Assembly: GCA_013204585.1 (NCBI GenBank)
Contig: JABMNL010000051.1
Span: 1 to 62,265 of the forward strand
Direction: 5' to 3'
Source of the DNA: SAR202 cluster bacterium
Lineage (GTDB): Bacteria > Chloroflexota > Dehalococcoidia > Lucifugimonadales > UBA3495
Length of the DNA stretch: 62,265 bases
The notes beneath the pieces are model-generated. The model was not told the DNA's origin, made no database searches, and saw only the letters and a program-made list of their open reading frames with translations. Within the stretch, counting starts at the first letter, position 1; each line of letters opens with the position of its first letter. Positions 9,804 to 20,480 of the stretch are shown here, in pieces. A program made the position numbers and the translations under genes.

Positions 9804-10445
9804 CTAGGACGTGAGCCAGTCGACATCGCCGCAAAGGTCAGCCGGATGAGAGCGGGAGGCGAAGTCGGTATAACGACGTCGTGCCTCGCCGATGGTGGTG
9901 TCTCCCCCGTGACCGGGATAGACGGCAGTGTCGTCGGACAATGGCATTAGCTTACTGGTAACGCTGTTCAGCAGTTGGGTAAACGCCTCAGGGCTTCGGG
10001 ACTTGCCAGGGCCACCGGGAAACAGGGTGTCGCCCGAGAACAGGTGTTTGCCCACCCGAAAACAGGACGCGCCGTCGGTGTGACCTGGAGTGTTCAAGAC
10101 CTCCAGTTCCTGGTTGCCGAACTTGATAATCTTGCCGTCGGTCAATTCTAGGTCGGGGGCCTTCGGCAGGGCATGCGCATCGGCAGGAGAGATACCCACC
10201 GGGGCTGATACCTTGCCGGTGATTTCATCGAAGCCGGCCAGGTGATCGCGGTGATTATGAGTAATCAAGATGGCCTTGATTTTCTCGTCGCCGATAACGC
10301 CCAGCAGTTTTTCGGGTTCCCCTGGGGTGTCAATCAAGACGGCCTCGTTGGTGTCGGGGCAGGTAACCAGGTAACCGTTGTTGCCCATGGAACTCATGTT
10401 GGCAACCTTGGTAATCTTTACTTCGCCGTCATAATGCAGGGCCAT
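9804..10445 (-). CDS. MBL-fold metallohydrolase (glyoxalase II-like)
   Basis: A 213-residue metallo-beta-lactamase-fold hydrolase. The metal motif THNHRDH is near residue 62; additional ligands are in TPGHTDGASC, FSGDTLF and YPGHGGDT. The arrangement resembles glyoxalase II / hydroxyacylglutathione-hydrolase-like proteins of bacteria. The substrate is probably a thioester, not certain. A 10-bp tandem repeat lies just upstream of the start. Confidence 0.9.
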   Translation of the reverse strand: MALHYDGEVKITKVANMSSMGNNGYLVTCPDTNEAVLIDTPGEPEKLLGVIGDEKIKAILITHNHRDHLAGFDEITGKVSAPVGISPADAHALPKAPDLELTDGKIIKFGNQELEVLNTPGHTDGASCFRVGKHLFSGDTLFPGGPGKSRSPEAFTQLLNSVTSKLMPLSDDTAVYPGHGGDTTIGEARRRYTDFASRSHPADLCGDVDWLTS

Positions 10446-10475
10446 ATTGATTCTCCCAGTAGTGTATTAATTGGT

Positions 10476-10505
10476 GGATTGGGGCGGATTGGGGCGGATT
10501 GGGGC
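10476..10505. repeat. 10-bp tandem repeat upstream of the MBL hydrolase gene
   Basis: Three contiguous copies of GGATTGGGGC between the MBL start and the uvrA end. G-rich on the plus strand. Confidence 0.85.
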
Positions 10506-10576
10506 GGCTTGAATCGTAGTTGCGAATAGATTATTTTAGCAGACATTAAATTGCTAACCGGAAAATGCTAACCGGG

Positions 10577-13558
10577 CTAATCGCCCGCAGCCGCGACGGC
10601 TGGTTCCTTGGCTTTTTTCTTAGCCGGAGCCTTGGTTGGGGTCTTAGCTATTTTCTCGATTGGCAATTTAGCTTTGGCCACGGGTTGGGAAGCCTTTAGC
10701 ACCCGCTTGAGGTACTTGCCGGTGAATGACTTGGTATTGCGGACCAAGTCTTCTGGAGTGCCGGTAGCAATCAGCTTACCGCCCTTGTCGCCCGCGCCGG
10801 GACCTAGGTCGATGATCCAGTCCGAGTTCTTGATGACGTCCAGATTGTGCTCAATCAGGATGATGGTGTTGCCGGTGTCTACCAAACGGTGCAGCACTCT
10901 CAGCAAGGCGGCACAGTCCTCGAACGACAAGCCAGTGGTGGGTTCGTCGAGCAGGTATACGGTCTTGCCGGTGGCCCGTTTGGAAAGTTCGGTGGCCAAT
11001 TTAACCCGTTGGGCCTCGCCGCCAGATAGGGTGGTGGCGGGCTGACCCAGCCGGATGTAGCCCAGACCAACGTCCTGAAGAGTCTCCAACTTGGGTTTGA
11101 TGCGCGGGAAGTTCATGAAGAACTCCAACGCCTGGGACACGGTCATATTGAGGACGTCGGCGATGCTCTTGTCCCGCAGGGTTACCTCTAGTGCTTCACG
11201 ATTGTAGCGGCGGCCCTGGCAAATCTCACAGGGGACAGTGACATCGGGCAGGAACTGCATCTCAATCTGGTTGTAGCCCTCGCCTTGGCAGGCCTCGCAG
11301 CGGCCTCCCTTAACGTTGAAGGAGAACCGGCCCGGCGCGTACCCGCGAACCTTGGCCTCGGGCAGGTTGGCGAACAGGTCGCGAATAGGGGTGAAGGCAC
11401 CGGTATAAGTGGCCGGGTTGCTGCGCGGAGTGCGCCCGATGGGCGACTGGTCGATGTTCACGACCTTGTCCACACCCTCAATTCCCTGCACCTCGTCGTG
11501 CTCGCCGGGTAGGTCCCGTCCGTTGTTAATAACCTGATTGAGCTTCTTGTACAGAATTTCGTAGACCAGACTGCTCTTACCCGAACCGGAAACGCCGGTA
11601 ATGCACACCATCTCCCCTAGGGGGAATGCGACGTCGACGTTACGCAGGTTATTCTCTCGAGCGCCTTTAACGACCAGTTCGCTGCCGTTGCCCTTACGCC
11701 GTTTCTCGGGCATGGGGACGACCTTACGGCCGCTGAGGTACGCACCAGTCAAGGATTCGAGCGATGCTTCAATATCGGCTACGGTGCCGGTGGCGACCAC
11801 ATTGCCACCATGCTCGCCGGCACGTGGGCCAAGGTCGGCGATGAAGTCAGCCGAGCGCATCATGGCCTCGTCATGCTCCACCACTATGACGGTGTTGCCC
11901 ATGTCCCTTAGGTGCACCAGGGTGTCGATGAGTCGTTGGTCGTCATGGGGATGGAGGCCGACGGTGGGTTCGTCGCAGACATACAGCACGCCGGTCAGAC
12001 CGGAACCAATCTGGGTGGCCAGGCGCACCCGCTGGGCCTCACCGCCGGACAGGGTGCGGGCGGTACGGTCCATGGTCACATAGTCCAGGCCGATACCTTC
12101 TAGGAACTTAACCCGGCCCTCGATTTCTTTGAGAACCTGATTGGCGATGGTCTTTTCGCGGGTGGTAAGAACCTTGTTCTTGTGGGGGCCGGGCGCGTCC
12201 GGGTCAATCTCCCGGACCCATTCGGCCGCCTGACCGATGTTCTTACTACAAACGTCCATTATTCCCAGGCCGCAGACCTGTACGGCCAAAGCCTCGGGCC
12301 GCAGCCGCTTGCCATTGCATGCCTGGCAGGGGCGGGCCGACATGTAACGCTCGATTTGCGTCCTCATATAGTCGGACTCGGTCTTCTTGTATCGGCGCTC
12401 CAGATTGGGAATTACACCCTCGAATTTGGTGTCCCAGGAGTAGGTGCGGCCACGGCCAGTCCGGTGACTGACCGTCACTTGCTTCTCGTCATTACCGTAG
12501 AGAATCGTGTCTATGTGCGCCTGGTCCAAGTCTTTGATTGGCGTTTTAGACGAGAAGCCGTTGGCCTGGGCCACCGACTCCATCAGACTGATGTACCAAC
12601 TGCTGGATGGCCCGCCGCGGGTCCAAGGAGCGATTGCGCCTTGGGACAGGGAAAGCTCTTTGTTGGAAATGACTAAGTTGGGGTCAAGAGACAGCTTATA
12701 TCCCAAACCAGTACATTCGGCGCAAGCCCCGTGGGGGCTGTTGAAGCTGAAGGTGCGAGGCTCAATCTCGGGGAGGCTAGTATTGCACTTGGCGCAGGCG
12801 AACTGCTCGGAGAAGACCAATGTTTCGCCGCCTTCCACGTGGGCTTCGACCACGCCGTCACCTTCGCGTAGGGAAGTCTCCACCGACTCGGCCACACGGC
12901 TAATTTCAGTGTCAGGGCGCACTACTAGGCGGTCAACGACCATCTCTATGTAATGCCACTTCTTCTTATCCAGGGCCATGTCCCCAATCTCATCCAGCAT
13001 GAGAATCTCGCCGTTGACTCTGATGCGGACAAACCCGGAACGACGGGCGGCCTCGAAGACATCTTTGTGTTCGCCCTTTTTGCGGCGAATCTTGGGCGCC
13101 ATCAAAGTTACACGGCTGCCCTCTTCCAGACTCATGATGGAATCAACTATCTGGGACACGGTCTGCTTTTCAACCGGCAGGCCGCACTTGGGACAATGGG
13201 GCACGCCAACCCTGGCAAACAGCAGGCGCAGATAGTCGTAAATCTCTGTCACCGTGCCAACAGTTGAACGGGGATTGTGGGAGACGCCCTTCTGGTCAAT
13301 GGAGATAGCCGGAGAAAGACCCTCGATGTAGTCGACATCGGGTTTGTCCATCCGGCCCAGAAACTGCCGGGCGTAGGCGGATAGCGACTCGACGTAGCGA
13401 CGTTGGCCCTCGGCGTAAATGGTATCGAAGGCCAGGGAACTCTTGCCCGAACCGGAGACGCCGGTAATTACCACCAGCTTGTCTCTGGGAATGGTAATCT
13501 CAATGTTTTTGAGGTTGTGCTCCCGAGCGCCTTTTACGTGGATAAAATCCTGCGGCAT
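10577..13558 (-). CDS. uvrA: Excinuclease ABC subunit A
   Basis: DNA damage-recognition ATPase of nucleotide excision repair. The 993 residues hold two ABC modules: Walker [14 protein letters not shown] near residue 33 and [13 protein letters not shown] in the second half, signatures LSGGEAQRV twice, and Walker [15 protein letters not shown] and [12 protein letters not shown]. Zinc-finger cysteines are intact (CPKCGLP, CAKCN...[19 protein letters not shown]). The C-terminus extends about 40 residues beyond the usual end in a Lys/Ala/Pro-rich tail ([14 protein letters not shown]). The ATG start and N-terminal [12 protein letters not shown] are standard. Confidence 0.98.
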   Translation of the reverse strand: MPQDFIHVKGAREHNLKNIEITIPRDKLVVITGVSGSGKSSLAFDTIYAEGQRRYVESLSAYARQFLGRMDKPDVDYIEGLSPAISIDQKGVSHNPRSTVGTVTEIYDYLRLLFARVGVPHCPKCGLPVEKQTVSQIVDSIMSLEEGSRVTLMAPKIRRKKGEHKDVFEAARRSGFVRIRVNGEILMLDEIGDMALDKKKWHYIEMVVDRLVVRPDTEISRVAESVETSLREGDGVVEAHVEGGETLVFSEQFACAKCNTSLPEIEPRTFSFNSPHGACAECTGLGYKLSLDPNLVISNKELSLSQGAIAPWTRGGPSSSWYISLMESVAQANGFSSKTPIKDLDQAHIDTILYGNDEKQVTVSHRTGRGRTYSWDTKFEGVIPNLERRYKKTESDYMRTQIERYMSARPCQACNGKRLRPEALAVQVCGLGIMDVCSKNIGQAAEWVREIDPDAPGPHKNKVLTTREKTIANQVLKEIEGRVKFLEGIGLDYVTMDRTARTLSGGEAQRVRLATQIGSGLTGVLYVCDEPTVGLHPHDDQRLIDTLVHLRDMGNTVIVVEHDEAMMRSADFIADLGPRAGEHGGNVVATGTVADIEASLESLTGAYLSGRKVVPMPEKRRKGNGSELVVKGARENNLRNVDVAFPLGEMVCITGVSGSGKSSLVYEILYKKLNQVINNGRDLPGEHDEVQGIEGVDKVVNIDQSPIGRTPRSNPATYTGAFTPIRDLFANLPEAKVRGYAPGRFSFNVKGGRCEACQGEGYNQIEMQFLPDVTVPCEICQGRRYNREALEVTLRDKSIADVLNMTVSQALEFFMNFPRIKPKLETLQDVGLGYIRLGQPATTLSGGEAQRVKLATELSKRATGKTVYLLDEPTTGLSFEDCAALLRVLHRLVDTGNTIILIEHNLDVIKNSDWIIDLGPGAGDKGGKLIATGTPEDLVRNTKSFTGKYLKRVLKASQPVAKAKLPIEKIAKTPTKAPAKKKAKEPAVAAAGD

Positions 13559-13650
13559 ACAGCTCCACCCTCACCCAATTATCGACCCATATTGTAACAT
13601 CGTTATGACAAATCAGGCTCTTAATCGGCTTCAAGAAAACGCATTTACGC

Positions 13651-14559
13651 CTAAGATTTTGGCTTTCTCTGAACTATAACCCCGGCTTCTTTCTCCAAAT
13701 ACCGCACCACCACAGAGGCATCAAAATCCCCTAGGCCTGCTTCCGCTGCCTGAGTGAAGACTTTGTAAGCCAGGTCTCCTGCGGGGGTTGGCGTGTCAAT
13801 ACTCCGGGCCAATTCCTGTATCAGCCCCAGGTCTTTCAACACTGTCCTCAGCGGGGCGCGCGCGTCGTCGTAGGTCTGGTCCAGCATCACCGGCGCATTG
13901 CGGTCCAACATGAAGCTCTGTCCCCAACCCGAGCTGACCAACTCGTAGACCAGGGCCGGGTCTGCACCCGATTTGGCCCCCATGAGCATGGCCTCGGCGG
14001 CGGCCAATGAATGGATGCCCACCAGCAGTTGATTGACCAACTTGACCGTCGTGCCTGTCCCAGTGGGGCCGGTGTGTCGCACTGTACCGCCCATGGCGTC
14101 AAATGCCGGCAAGGAAGCGTCATAGGCTTCTTTAGGGCCGCCAGCCATGATTACCAGGCTACCGTTTTCAGCGCGCTCGGAGCCACCGCTGATGGGGGCA
14201 TCCAAAAATAACGCCCCTTTGGCCTCGGCGGCGGCGGCGCAGGCCTTTGACGTGTTAATGCCCACGGTACTGTGGTCAACTAGGATTTGGCCGGACTTGG
14301 CGTTGGCGATAACACCGTCCGGGCCCAGAAATATCTCTTCTGAAGTGGCAATGTCGGGCAGACAGGCCAGTATGATGTCGCATTGCTGGGTAATCTCTGC
14401 CGTGGATGCGGCGGCGGTGGCCCCGGCGGCGACAATTTCCAGGACCTTGGGTTGGCTACGGTTATGGACCGTCAGGTTGAACCCTGCCTTGAGCAGGTTG
14501 TAGCTCATGGGTAAGCCCATTCGGCCCAGGCCAATGAAACCTATTTTCATGTTGTTCAC
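13651..14559 (-). CDS. NAD(P)-dependent beta-hydroxyacid dehydrogenase (3-hydroxyisobutyrate dehydrogenase family)
   Basis: A 302-residue dehydrogenase of the HIBADH / tartronate-semialdehyde reductase family. The N-terminal Rossmann motif is [12 protein letters not shown], the substrate loop is [16 protein letters not shown], and the catalytic Lys is in [13 protein letters not shown]. The start is taken as GTG because an AAAAGG box sits 6 nt upstream; the ATG three codons later is 15 nt from it. It lies between uvrA and an aminotransferase gene on the same strand. Substrate unknown. Confidence 0.92.
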   Translation of the reverse strand: MNNMKIGFIGLGRMGLPMSYNLLKAGFNLTVHNRSQPKVLEIVAAGATAAASTAEITQQCDIILACLPDIATSEEIFLGPDGVIANAKSGQILVDHSTVGINTSKACAAAAEAKGALFLDAPISGGSERAENGSLVIMAGGPKEAYDASLPAFDAMGGTVRHTGPTGTGTTVKLVNQLLVGIHSLAAAEAMLMGAKSGADPALVYELVSSGWGQSFMLDRNAPVMLDQTYDDARAPLRTVLKDLGLIQELARSIDTPTPAGDLAYKVFTQAAEAGLGDFDASVVVRYLEKEAGVIVQRKPKS

Positions 14560-14603
14560 AGAACGCCTTTTGTTAACTGTAACTCCGGCTAAGCTAAGGA
14601 ATT

Positions 14604-14641
14604 ACCCCATCCTAACCTTCCCCGCTTGCAAGGGGGAAGGG
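14604..14641. repeat. intergenic palindromic repeat, CCCCATCCTAACCTTCCCC family
   Basis: A copy of the inverted-repeat element (ACCCCATCCTAACCTTCCCC, then AGGGGGAAGGGA), which recurs at 23220, 51803, 52311, 52413 and 57736, always outside genes. Confidence 0.85.
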
Positions 14642-14659
14642 ACTATTGGTGGTCTTTTG

Positions 14660-16036
14660 CTAGACGCCTAGGTCTTTGGTGGTTTGGGAGAATACTTTGT
14701 CCAATATTGATACTAGGTCATCAACCTCGCCGGAGGTGATGCAGAGTGGCGGTGCGACGTTCATGCGGTCGCCACCGCGAAGCAGTAATCCGTTGTCGGC
14801 AAAGCTTTGGCTCATCCGGTTGGCCAGATTGGCTTCGGCAGGGAAGTACTCTTTGGTCTCGCGGTCGGCAACTATTTCGATACCACAAAACAGTCCCAGG
14901 CCACGGACGTCGCCGATTATCTGGTACTTCTCTTTCATTTCTTTTAGGCCGTCGAGCAGGTAGCTGCCCATTTTGGCGGCGTTCTCCACCATTCCTTCGT
15001 TTTCCATGATCTCGATGTTCTTGAGAGCAGCGGCGGCGGCTACGGGATGGCCGCCGAAGGTGATGACGTGCTTAAAGGACGCCTTTGGACTACCAACGAA
15101 GGCGTCGGATATTTCACCGCGAGTTATGCAGGCGCCCATGGGAATGTAGCCGCTGGTGAGTCCCTTGGCCACGGTCATCATGTCGGGCACCACACCCCAG
15201 TGTTCGGTGGCGAACATTTTGCCGGTGCGGCCAAAGCCAGTAATTACCTCATCGGCTATCAGCAGGCAGCCATAGCGGTCGCATATCTCTCGCAGCCGAG
15301 GCCAGTAATTGTCGCCGGGCACCACGCAGCCCAAGGGGCTGGAAATAGGTTCGGCCACCACGGCAGCGATGGTGTCGGGGTCTTGGAACTTAATCATCTC
15401 TTCGACGGCGTCGGCGCAGAGGTCCGCGCACTCTTCCGGAGTCTGGCCGCCGAACTCGCAGCGGTAGGGTAGAGGCTGGGGGACGTGGAAGACGCCGGGC
15501 ATCAGCGGTTCGTAGTCGATCTTGGGGTAGAGATGGGAACCGCCCAGGGCCAAAGCGCCCATGGTGGCCCCGTGGTAGGAGCCCTTGCGGCTGATGAACT
15601 TGGTGCGGTTGGGTTCGCCGACTCGTTTGAAGTAGGCACGGGCGAGCTTAATAGCCGTCTCCACGGCTTCCGAGCCACCGCTGGTGAAGAACGACCGGGT
15701 CAAGTCACCAGGGGCAATCTGCGAGATTTTCTCGGCCAGGCGGATGGTCGGTTCAGTGGTGGTACCGAGGGGCATGTAGGTTAATTTCAGCATCTGCTCG
15801 TAGGCAGCGTCGGCAATTTCAGTCCGGCCGTAGCCCACGTTCTTCAACCACAGCCCTGACATGCCATCGATGGACGTCTTGCCCAAGGCGTCGGTGACGT
15901 GGACACCTTTGCCGCTGACGAAGATGGCCGGGTCACCCTTTTCGGCCATATCGGACGGCTCCCGCAAGTAGACCCATAGGTGCTCTAGGGCGGACTCTTG
16001 AAGTTCTTTTACTTCTGAAGGCGTGTGCTGGGTCAT
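14660..16036 (-). CDS. Class III PLP-dependent aminotransferase
   Basis: A 458-residue omega-type aminotransferase. Visible motifs: [51 protein letters not shown] (PLP-binding Asp) and [16 protein letters not shown] (Schiff-base Lys), with THFGGHP-like [15 protein letters not shown]. It is similar to taurine/beta-alanine/putrescine:pyruvate aminotransferases; the amino donor cannot be read from sequence. The neighbouring dehydrogenase and LLM genes on the same strand suggest an amine or amino-acid catabolic group, an inference only. Confidence 0.93.
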   Translation of the reverse strand: MTQHTPSEVKELQESALEHLWVYLREPSDMAEKGDPAIFVSGKGVHVTDALGKTSIDGMSGLWLKNVGYGRTEIADAAYEQMLKLTYMPLGTTTEPTIRLAEKISQIAPGDLTRSFFTSGGSEAVETAIKLARAYFKRVGEPNRTKFISRKGSYHGATMGALALGGSHLYPKIDYEPLMPGVFHVPQPLPYRCEFGGQTPEECADLCADAVEEMIKFQDPDTIAAVVAEPISSPLGCVVPGDNYWPRLREICDRYGCLLIADEVITGFGRTGKMFATEHWGVVPDMMTVAKGLTSGYIPMGACITRGEISDAFVGSPKASFKHVITFGGHPVAAAAALKNIEIMENEGMVENAAKMGSYLLDGLKEMKEKYQIIGDVRGLGLFCGIEIVADRETKEYFPAEANLANRMSQSFADNGLLLRGGDRMNVAPPLCITSGEVDDLVSILDKVFSQTTKDLGV

Positions 16037-16091
16037 GCTTGCTCCTAGTGACTTCTTGCGGTGGCTTCTTGCGGTGACTCCTGGCGGTCTG

Positions 16092-16976
16092 TTAGCCCTG
16101 CATTTTGGGGATGACGACTTCTGCCAGCATTTCCATGGTCGGGAGAAGCTGGTCTTGGTCGCGGGTGTTGGGCGAGATTAGAAGACGCTCGACGCCCATA
16201 TCTTGGTAAGCCTGGGCTCTTTCGAGGATTTCTTCCGGGTTTTCTCCCAAAGAGTACCGGTTGTGGTTGTGGGTGCTGCCGATGGCGGCGCTGACCGAGA
16301 TTGCAATCTCGGAGGGATTGCGGCCCACTTTCTCAGCCTGCTCTTTCAGGTATTCCATTCCCTGTGCCAAAACTTCTGGAGACAAGGCGGTGGGATGCCA
16401 GCCAGTGCCGACGCGAGCGGCCCTGCGGATGGCTGCCCGGCTAGTACCGCCGATAAACAGTGGAATGTGGGGCTTTTGGACCGGTTTGGGGGTGAACGTC
16501 ATGCCGGAGAAATTATGGTACTTGCCGTGGAAACTGGGATTGGGGTTGGTCCAAAGTTCTTTCATGATGGCGATGGTCTCGTCCGTGATCGCGCCCCGTT
16601 CGTGGTAGGGGCTGCCCATGGCCTCTAATTCCTGCTCAATAACGCCAACACCCACGCCGAGCATCAGACGCCCGCCAGAGAGTACGTCTATTGTGGCGGC
16701 GATCTTAGCGAGTCGTATCGGATTGTGATAGGGCAGAACCAACACGCTGGTGCCGAGGCCGATGGTCTTGGTTCTAGCTGCCACGTAGGTCAGAACGGTT
16801 AGCGGCTCGTAGTAAGGCTTGTCGCCAATGCGGTCGTAAACATAGCTGACGTTGAAGACGTGCTCGCTGGCCCAGACGGAGTCGAATCCCAACTCCTCTG
16901 CCCGCACAGCGAGGTCTACCACCGCTTGGATATCTTCCATGCCCTGGTTGTTGGATAGCGAGTAGGCGATTTTCAA
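16092..16976 (-). CDS. LLM-class flavin-dependent oxidoreductase (F420-type)
   Basis: A 294-residue luciferase-like oxidoreductase. Family blocks: MKIAYSL start strand, AEELGFDSVWASEH, YVAARTKTIGLGTSVLVLPYHNPI, LSGGRLMLGVGVGV, KPVQKPHIPLFIGG and AIRRAARVGTGWHP. The spacing and the SVWASEHVF block resemble F420-dependent members, although the cofactor is not proven. The start is TTG with GGAGGAG about 8 nt upstream. It is the second LLM gene in the window, only distantly similar to the one at 6.4 kb. Confidence 0.9.
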   Translation of the reverse strand: MKIAYSLSNNQGMEDIQAVVDLAVRAEELGFDSVWASEHVFNVSYVYDRIGDKPYYEPLTVLTYVAARTKTIGLGTSVLVLPYHNPIRLAKIAATIDVLSGGRLMLGVGVGVIEQELEAMGSPYHERGAITDETIAIMKELWTNPNPSFHGKYHNFSGMTFTPKPVQKPHIPLFIGGTSRAAIRRAARVGTGWHPTALSPEVLAQGMEYLKEQAEKVGRNPSEIAISVSAAIGSTHNHNRYSLGENPEEILERAQAYQDMGVERLLISPNTRDQDQLLPTMEMLAEVVIPKMQG

Positions 16977-17137
16977 ACGTTACTCCTCCAGACTCATTTC
17001 AATGCGTGTCGGGCACCAGTTTACAACCGCCGCCACCTGTCCACAAATCTCAAGGTACTGGCAAAGCTGGTTGAAGCCAAATCCCGATTCCGATAAGCTA
17101 GCCGGAAGCTGATAGCTGAAACCTACGGAGTTGACAC

Positions 17138-20038
17138 ATGGCCACCACGGCGGCAAGCAGGATACACGCGTCTGAGCGGGGCGACATTGAGAATGCGCTG
17201 AAGCGCCGGATCTCGGGCGAGGTACGTTTCGACCCGTTTTCCAGGGTGTTGTACAGCACCGACGCCAGCATCTATCAGATGGAGCCGATTGGCGTGGTCA
17301 TTCCTCGCAACGTGGAAGACGTCCTGGCCGTGATTGAAGTAGCCAAAGCAAACGGGGTGCCGGTGCTACCAAGGGCCGGAGGCACCAGCCTGGCGGGCCA
17401 GACGGTCAATCACGCCATCGTCACCGACTTCAGCAAGTACCTGAACCAGATAATCGAGGTCAATCAAGAGGAGCAGTGGGCCAGGGTGCAACCCGGCATT
17501 GTACTGGACGACCTGAACCGCCAACTGCTGCCCTACGGCCTAATGTATGCCCCCGACCCGACCACATCCAGCCGGGCCTGCGTGGGCGGCGGCGTGGGCA
17601 ACAACACCTGCGGCGCCCATTCGGTCATCTACGGCAAAACCCTCGACCACATCAAAGAGCTTGACGTTATTCTGTCCGACGGTACCCAAACCCACTTCAA
17701 CCCCCTCGACGCTCGGGAACTGGAAGCGAAACTCAGCGGCTCAGGCTTGGAGTCCGACATCTATCGAGGCGTCCGACGGTTGGCTCAAGAGAACGCAGCC
17801 GAAATTGAGGCCCGCTACCCCAACATCATGCGCCGGGTTAGCGGGTATAACTTGGACGAGTTCTTGACCGACTCGCCCTTCAACATGGCCAAGATGGTAG
17901 TCGGGTCGGAAGGCACTCTGTGCGTAGTCACCGAAGTCAAAATTAATTTGGTGCCACGACCCACCATGACCTCAATATCAGTGGTCCACTTCGAAGATAT
18001 TTTCGGGGCCAGCGAGGCGGTGAAAGACATCCTGGAACACGAACCGTCTTCCATCGAAATCATGGATCGCAACGTGTTGGAGCGTTCCAGGGCATCGACC
18101 GGGCTAGGTTCCAACATGGCGTTCGTTGAAGGGAACCCTGGCGCCATGCTGGTGGTCGAGTTCTACGGCGAGACCGAGGCAGAACTGGTCTCCAAGATGG
18201 ACAAACTGAAGGACGATATGACCCGGCGGAGCCACGGGTACGCCTGCGTGAACCTGATGGACCGGGCGGCCCAGGCCAGTGTCTGGGCGGTTAGGAAAAA
18301 CGGCCTGGGCCTGCTAATGAGCATGAAAGGCGACGCCAAGCCGTTGCCCTTCGTGGAAGACACGGCGGTTGATCCAGAAAAGATGGGTGACTTCGTCCGA
18401 AAGTTCGACGAGATTGTGCGAAATCACGATACCGAAGCCGCCTACTATGGGCACGCCAGTGTGGGCTGCCTGCACATTCGCCCGGTCATTAGCCTCAAAA
18501 GCCAGGACGGCATCGACAAGATGTTGTCCATTGCCGATGAGATTAGCGACCTGGTAAAAGATTTTGGTGGATCGCTCAGTGGGGAACACGGCGACGGCAT
18601 CGTCCGGGGCGTATTCAACGAGAAGATGTTCGGCCCGGAGATATACCAACTGTTCCGAGAACTGAAGGCCACTTTCGACCCCGACGGCATCATGAACCCC
18701 GGCAAGATTATCGACTGCCCGCCCATGGACCAGAACCTGCGCTACGGTGCCGACTATCGGGCTATCGCCATGCCCACCAAACTGGACTTCTCCATCGACA
18801 CGGATTTCGCGGGTGCGGTGGAAATGTGCAACGGCATGGGTGCCTGCCGACAGCACGTCGGCACCATGTGCCCGTCGTATGTGGCCACCAGAGACGAAGA
18901 GCACTCGACCAGGGGCCGCGCCAACCTGCTACGGGCGGCATTGTCGGGCAAGCTGCCGGAAGGCACCATGACCAGCAAGCGGCTCTACGAAGCCATGGAC
19001 CTGTGCCTGGAGTGCAAGGGATGCAAGTCGGAATGCGAGTCGGGCGTGGATATGGCCAAGCTCAAGTACGAGTTCTTGGATCAGTACCACCGGGCCAACG
19101 GGACACCGCTGCGGAACCGCGTGTTCGCCAACATCAGCCGGTTAAGCGCTTGGGGTAGCCGCACGGCACCGTTGTCCAATTTAATGGCCAGCAACCCCAT
19201 CGGCAAGCTGCTGGCCCAGACTCTCTTGGGAGTCCATCCCAAGCGTAAGACACCCAAGTTTGTCCGGCAGACATTTGCCAAGTGGTTCAAGGCGCGTGGG
19301 AATCCCTCCGTCCAAGCAACAGACACTGTGGTACTGCTGAACGACACCTACATGAACTACAACTATCCTGAGATTGGGAAAGCGGCGGTGGCATTGTTGG
19401 AGGCCGCTGGATTCAAAGTCATGCTGTCCGAAACTAAGTGCTGCGGACGGCCCATGATTTCCAAGGGATTGCTGGACGACGCGACGGCCAATGCCGTTTC
19501 CAACGTGGACCAGCTGTACGCCTACGCCGAGCAAGGCATTCCTGTCATCGGTTGCGAACCAAGCTGTTTGCTGACCTTCCGGGACGAATACCCGGAACTG
19601 GTGCGGGACAAGAGAGCCAAGAAGGTAGCCGCGAACTCGTTCATGATTGACGAGTTCTTGATGAAGCTCCAAGAAGACGGCAAGTTAGAGTTGAACCTGG
19701 GCAAGCTTGAGAAAAAGATATTGTTCCAAGCCCACTGCCATCAGAAGTCAGCGATGGGAACTGCGACGTCCATGGGGGCGCTGCGATTGGCTCCGGGCTA
19801 CCAAGTGGAAATGGTCAACGCCGGATGTTGCGGCATGGCCGGGTCGTTCGGCTACGAGAAAGAACATTACGACCTGTCGATGAAGATTGGTGAAGAGGCA
19901 TTATTCCCGGCCATCCGGGCTAAGGATGAAGACTGGGAGGTGGCGGTGATGGGGGTGTCTTGCCGTCAGCAGGTGGAACATGGCACCGGGCGGAAGGCGC
20001 GGCATTTGGTAGAGGTGTTGGCCGACGCGTTGGGGTAG
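17138..20038 (+). CDS. FAD-linked oxidase fused to Fe-S (GlcD-GlcF / D-2-hydroxyacid dehydrogenase type)
   Basis: A 966-residue fusion that oxidises a 2-hydroxyacid such as D-lactate or glycolate and passes electrons to a quinone or Fe-S acceptor. Residues about 40-240 are the PCMH FAD domain (VLPRAGGTSLAGQTVN and GGGVGNNTCGAHS). Next comes the FAD-linked oxidase C domain with the catalytic SGEHGDGIVRG. An Fe-S region follows (CNGMGACR...CPSY and CLECKGCKSECESG), then CCG modules (KCCGRPMISKG, GCCGMAGSFGYE). The domain order matches bacterial single-chain D-lactate dehydrogenase/glycolate oxidase fusions. It is divergent from the minus-strand genes to the left. Confidence 0.94.
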   Translation: MATTAASRIHASERGDIENALKRRISGEVRFDPFSRVLYSTDASIYQMEPIGVVIPRNVEDVLAVIEVAKANGVPVLPRAGGTSLAGQTVNHAIVTDFSKYLNQIIEVNQEEQWARVQPGIVLDDLNRQLLPYGLMYAPDPTTSSRACVGGGVGNNTCGAHSVIYGKTLDHIKELDVILSDGTQTHFNPLDARELEAKLSGSGLESDIYRGVRRLAQENAAEIEARYPNIMRRVSGYNLDEFLTDSPFNMAKMVVGSEGTLCVVTEVKINLVPRPTMTSISVVHFEDIFGASEAVKDILEHEPSSIEIMDRNVLERSRASTGLGSNMAFVEGNPGAMLVVEFYGETEAELVSKMDKLKDDMTRRSHGYACVNLMDRAAQASVWAVRKNGLGLLMSMKGDAKPLPFVEDTAVDPEKMGDFVRKFDEIVRNHDTEAAYYGHASVGCLHIRPVISLKSQDGIDKMLSIADEISDLVKDFGGSLSGEHGDGIVRGVFNEKMFGPEIYQLFRELKATFDPDGIMNPGKIIDCPPMDQNLRYGADYRAIAMPTKLDFSIDTDFAGAVEMCNGMGACRQHVGTMCPSYVATRDEEHSTRGRANLLRAALSGKLPEGTMTSKRLYEAMDLCLECKGCKSECESGVDMAKLKYEFLDQYHRANGTPLRNRVFANISRLSAWGSRTAPLSNLMASNPIGKLLAQTLLGVHPKRKTPKFVRQTFAKWFKARGNPSVQATDTVVLLNDTYMNYNYPEIGKAAVALLEAAGFKVMLSETKCCGRPMISKGLLDDATANAVSNVDQLYAYAEQGIPVIGCEPSCLLTFRDEYPELVRDKRAKKVAANSFMIDEFLMKLQEDGKLELNLGKLEKKILFQAHCHQKSAMGTATSMGALRLAPGYQVEMVNAGCCGMAGSFGYEKEHYDLSMKIGEEALFPAIRAKDEDWEVAVMGVSCRQQVEHGTGRKARHLVEVLADALG

Positions 20039-20084
20039 CGTTTGGGCTAGGACTTGGTTCGAGGCGGGGAAATCCCCCGGCCCC

Positions 20085-20093
20085 TTTATGAAA
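20085..20093. repeat. left target-site duplication of the IS1595-type element
   Basis: TTTATGAAA, identical to 22343-22351. An AT-rich direct repeat of 8-9 bp is typical for IS1595-family insertion. Confidence 0.8.
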
Positions 20094-20216
20094 GGTAACT
20101 ATACCTTGACTGTATAGACTATTCATGTTAAACTAGGCGTGAAGCCAGGTACTTAGCATCATATTCACTAACATCATAAAGCTGTTGAATCATCCACCAG
20201 TCGGGAGCAATTGGTA

Positions 20217-20471
20217 ATGAATCCGTTTGTCGATGAAGTATATCGCCGGTTTCTAGAGGTATATCGAGCGAACCTAAAGCGGTTACTTCAGGTTGCTGCC
20301 GATATGGATGACGATGAGTATAGGCTAGAACTTGCCAAATCCGAGCCAGATAAGGCCCACATACTTGAAGGCCAAACCAGACAAGAGCGCGAAGCCCACG
20401 CACCAGAGATAGCCATGTCCGTGGCTGTAGCCGACGCAATTCAGTTCGCTTTAGAAAAACATCATTCATAG
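20217..20471 (+). CDS. Small hypothetical protein inside the IS1595-type element
   Basis: An 84-residue, mostly helical, charged protein (MNPFVDEVYRRFLEVYRANLK at the N-terminus; Asp/Glu-rich centre; VAVADAIQFALEK at the end). The family is not recognised. ATG at 20217 is chosen over the TTG at 20211 because a GGGAG box lies about 10 nt upstream. It ends 9 nt before the transposase start, so the two are probably co-translated from one transcript and it may be an accessory gene of the element. Confidence 0.6.
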   Translation: MNPFVDEVYRRFLEVYRANLKRLLQVAADMDDDEYRLELAKSEPDKAHILEGQTRQEREAHAPEIAMSVAVADAIQFALEKHHS

Positions 20472-20480
20472 GATGTAATC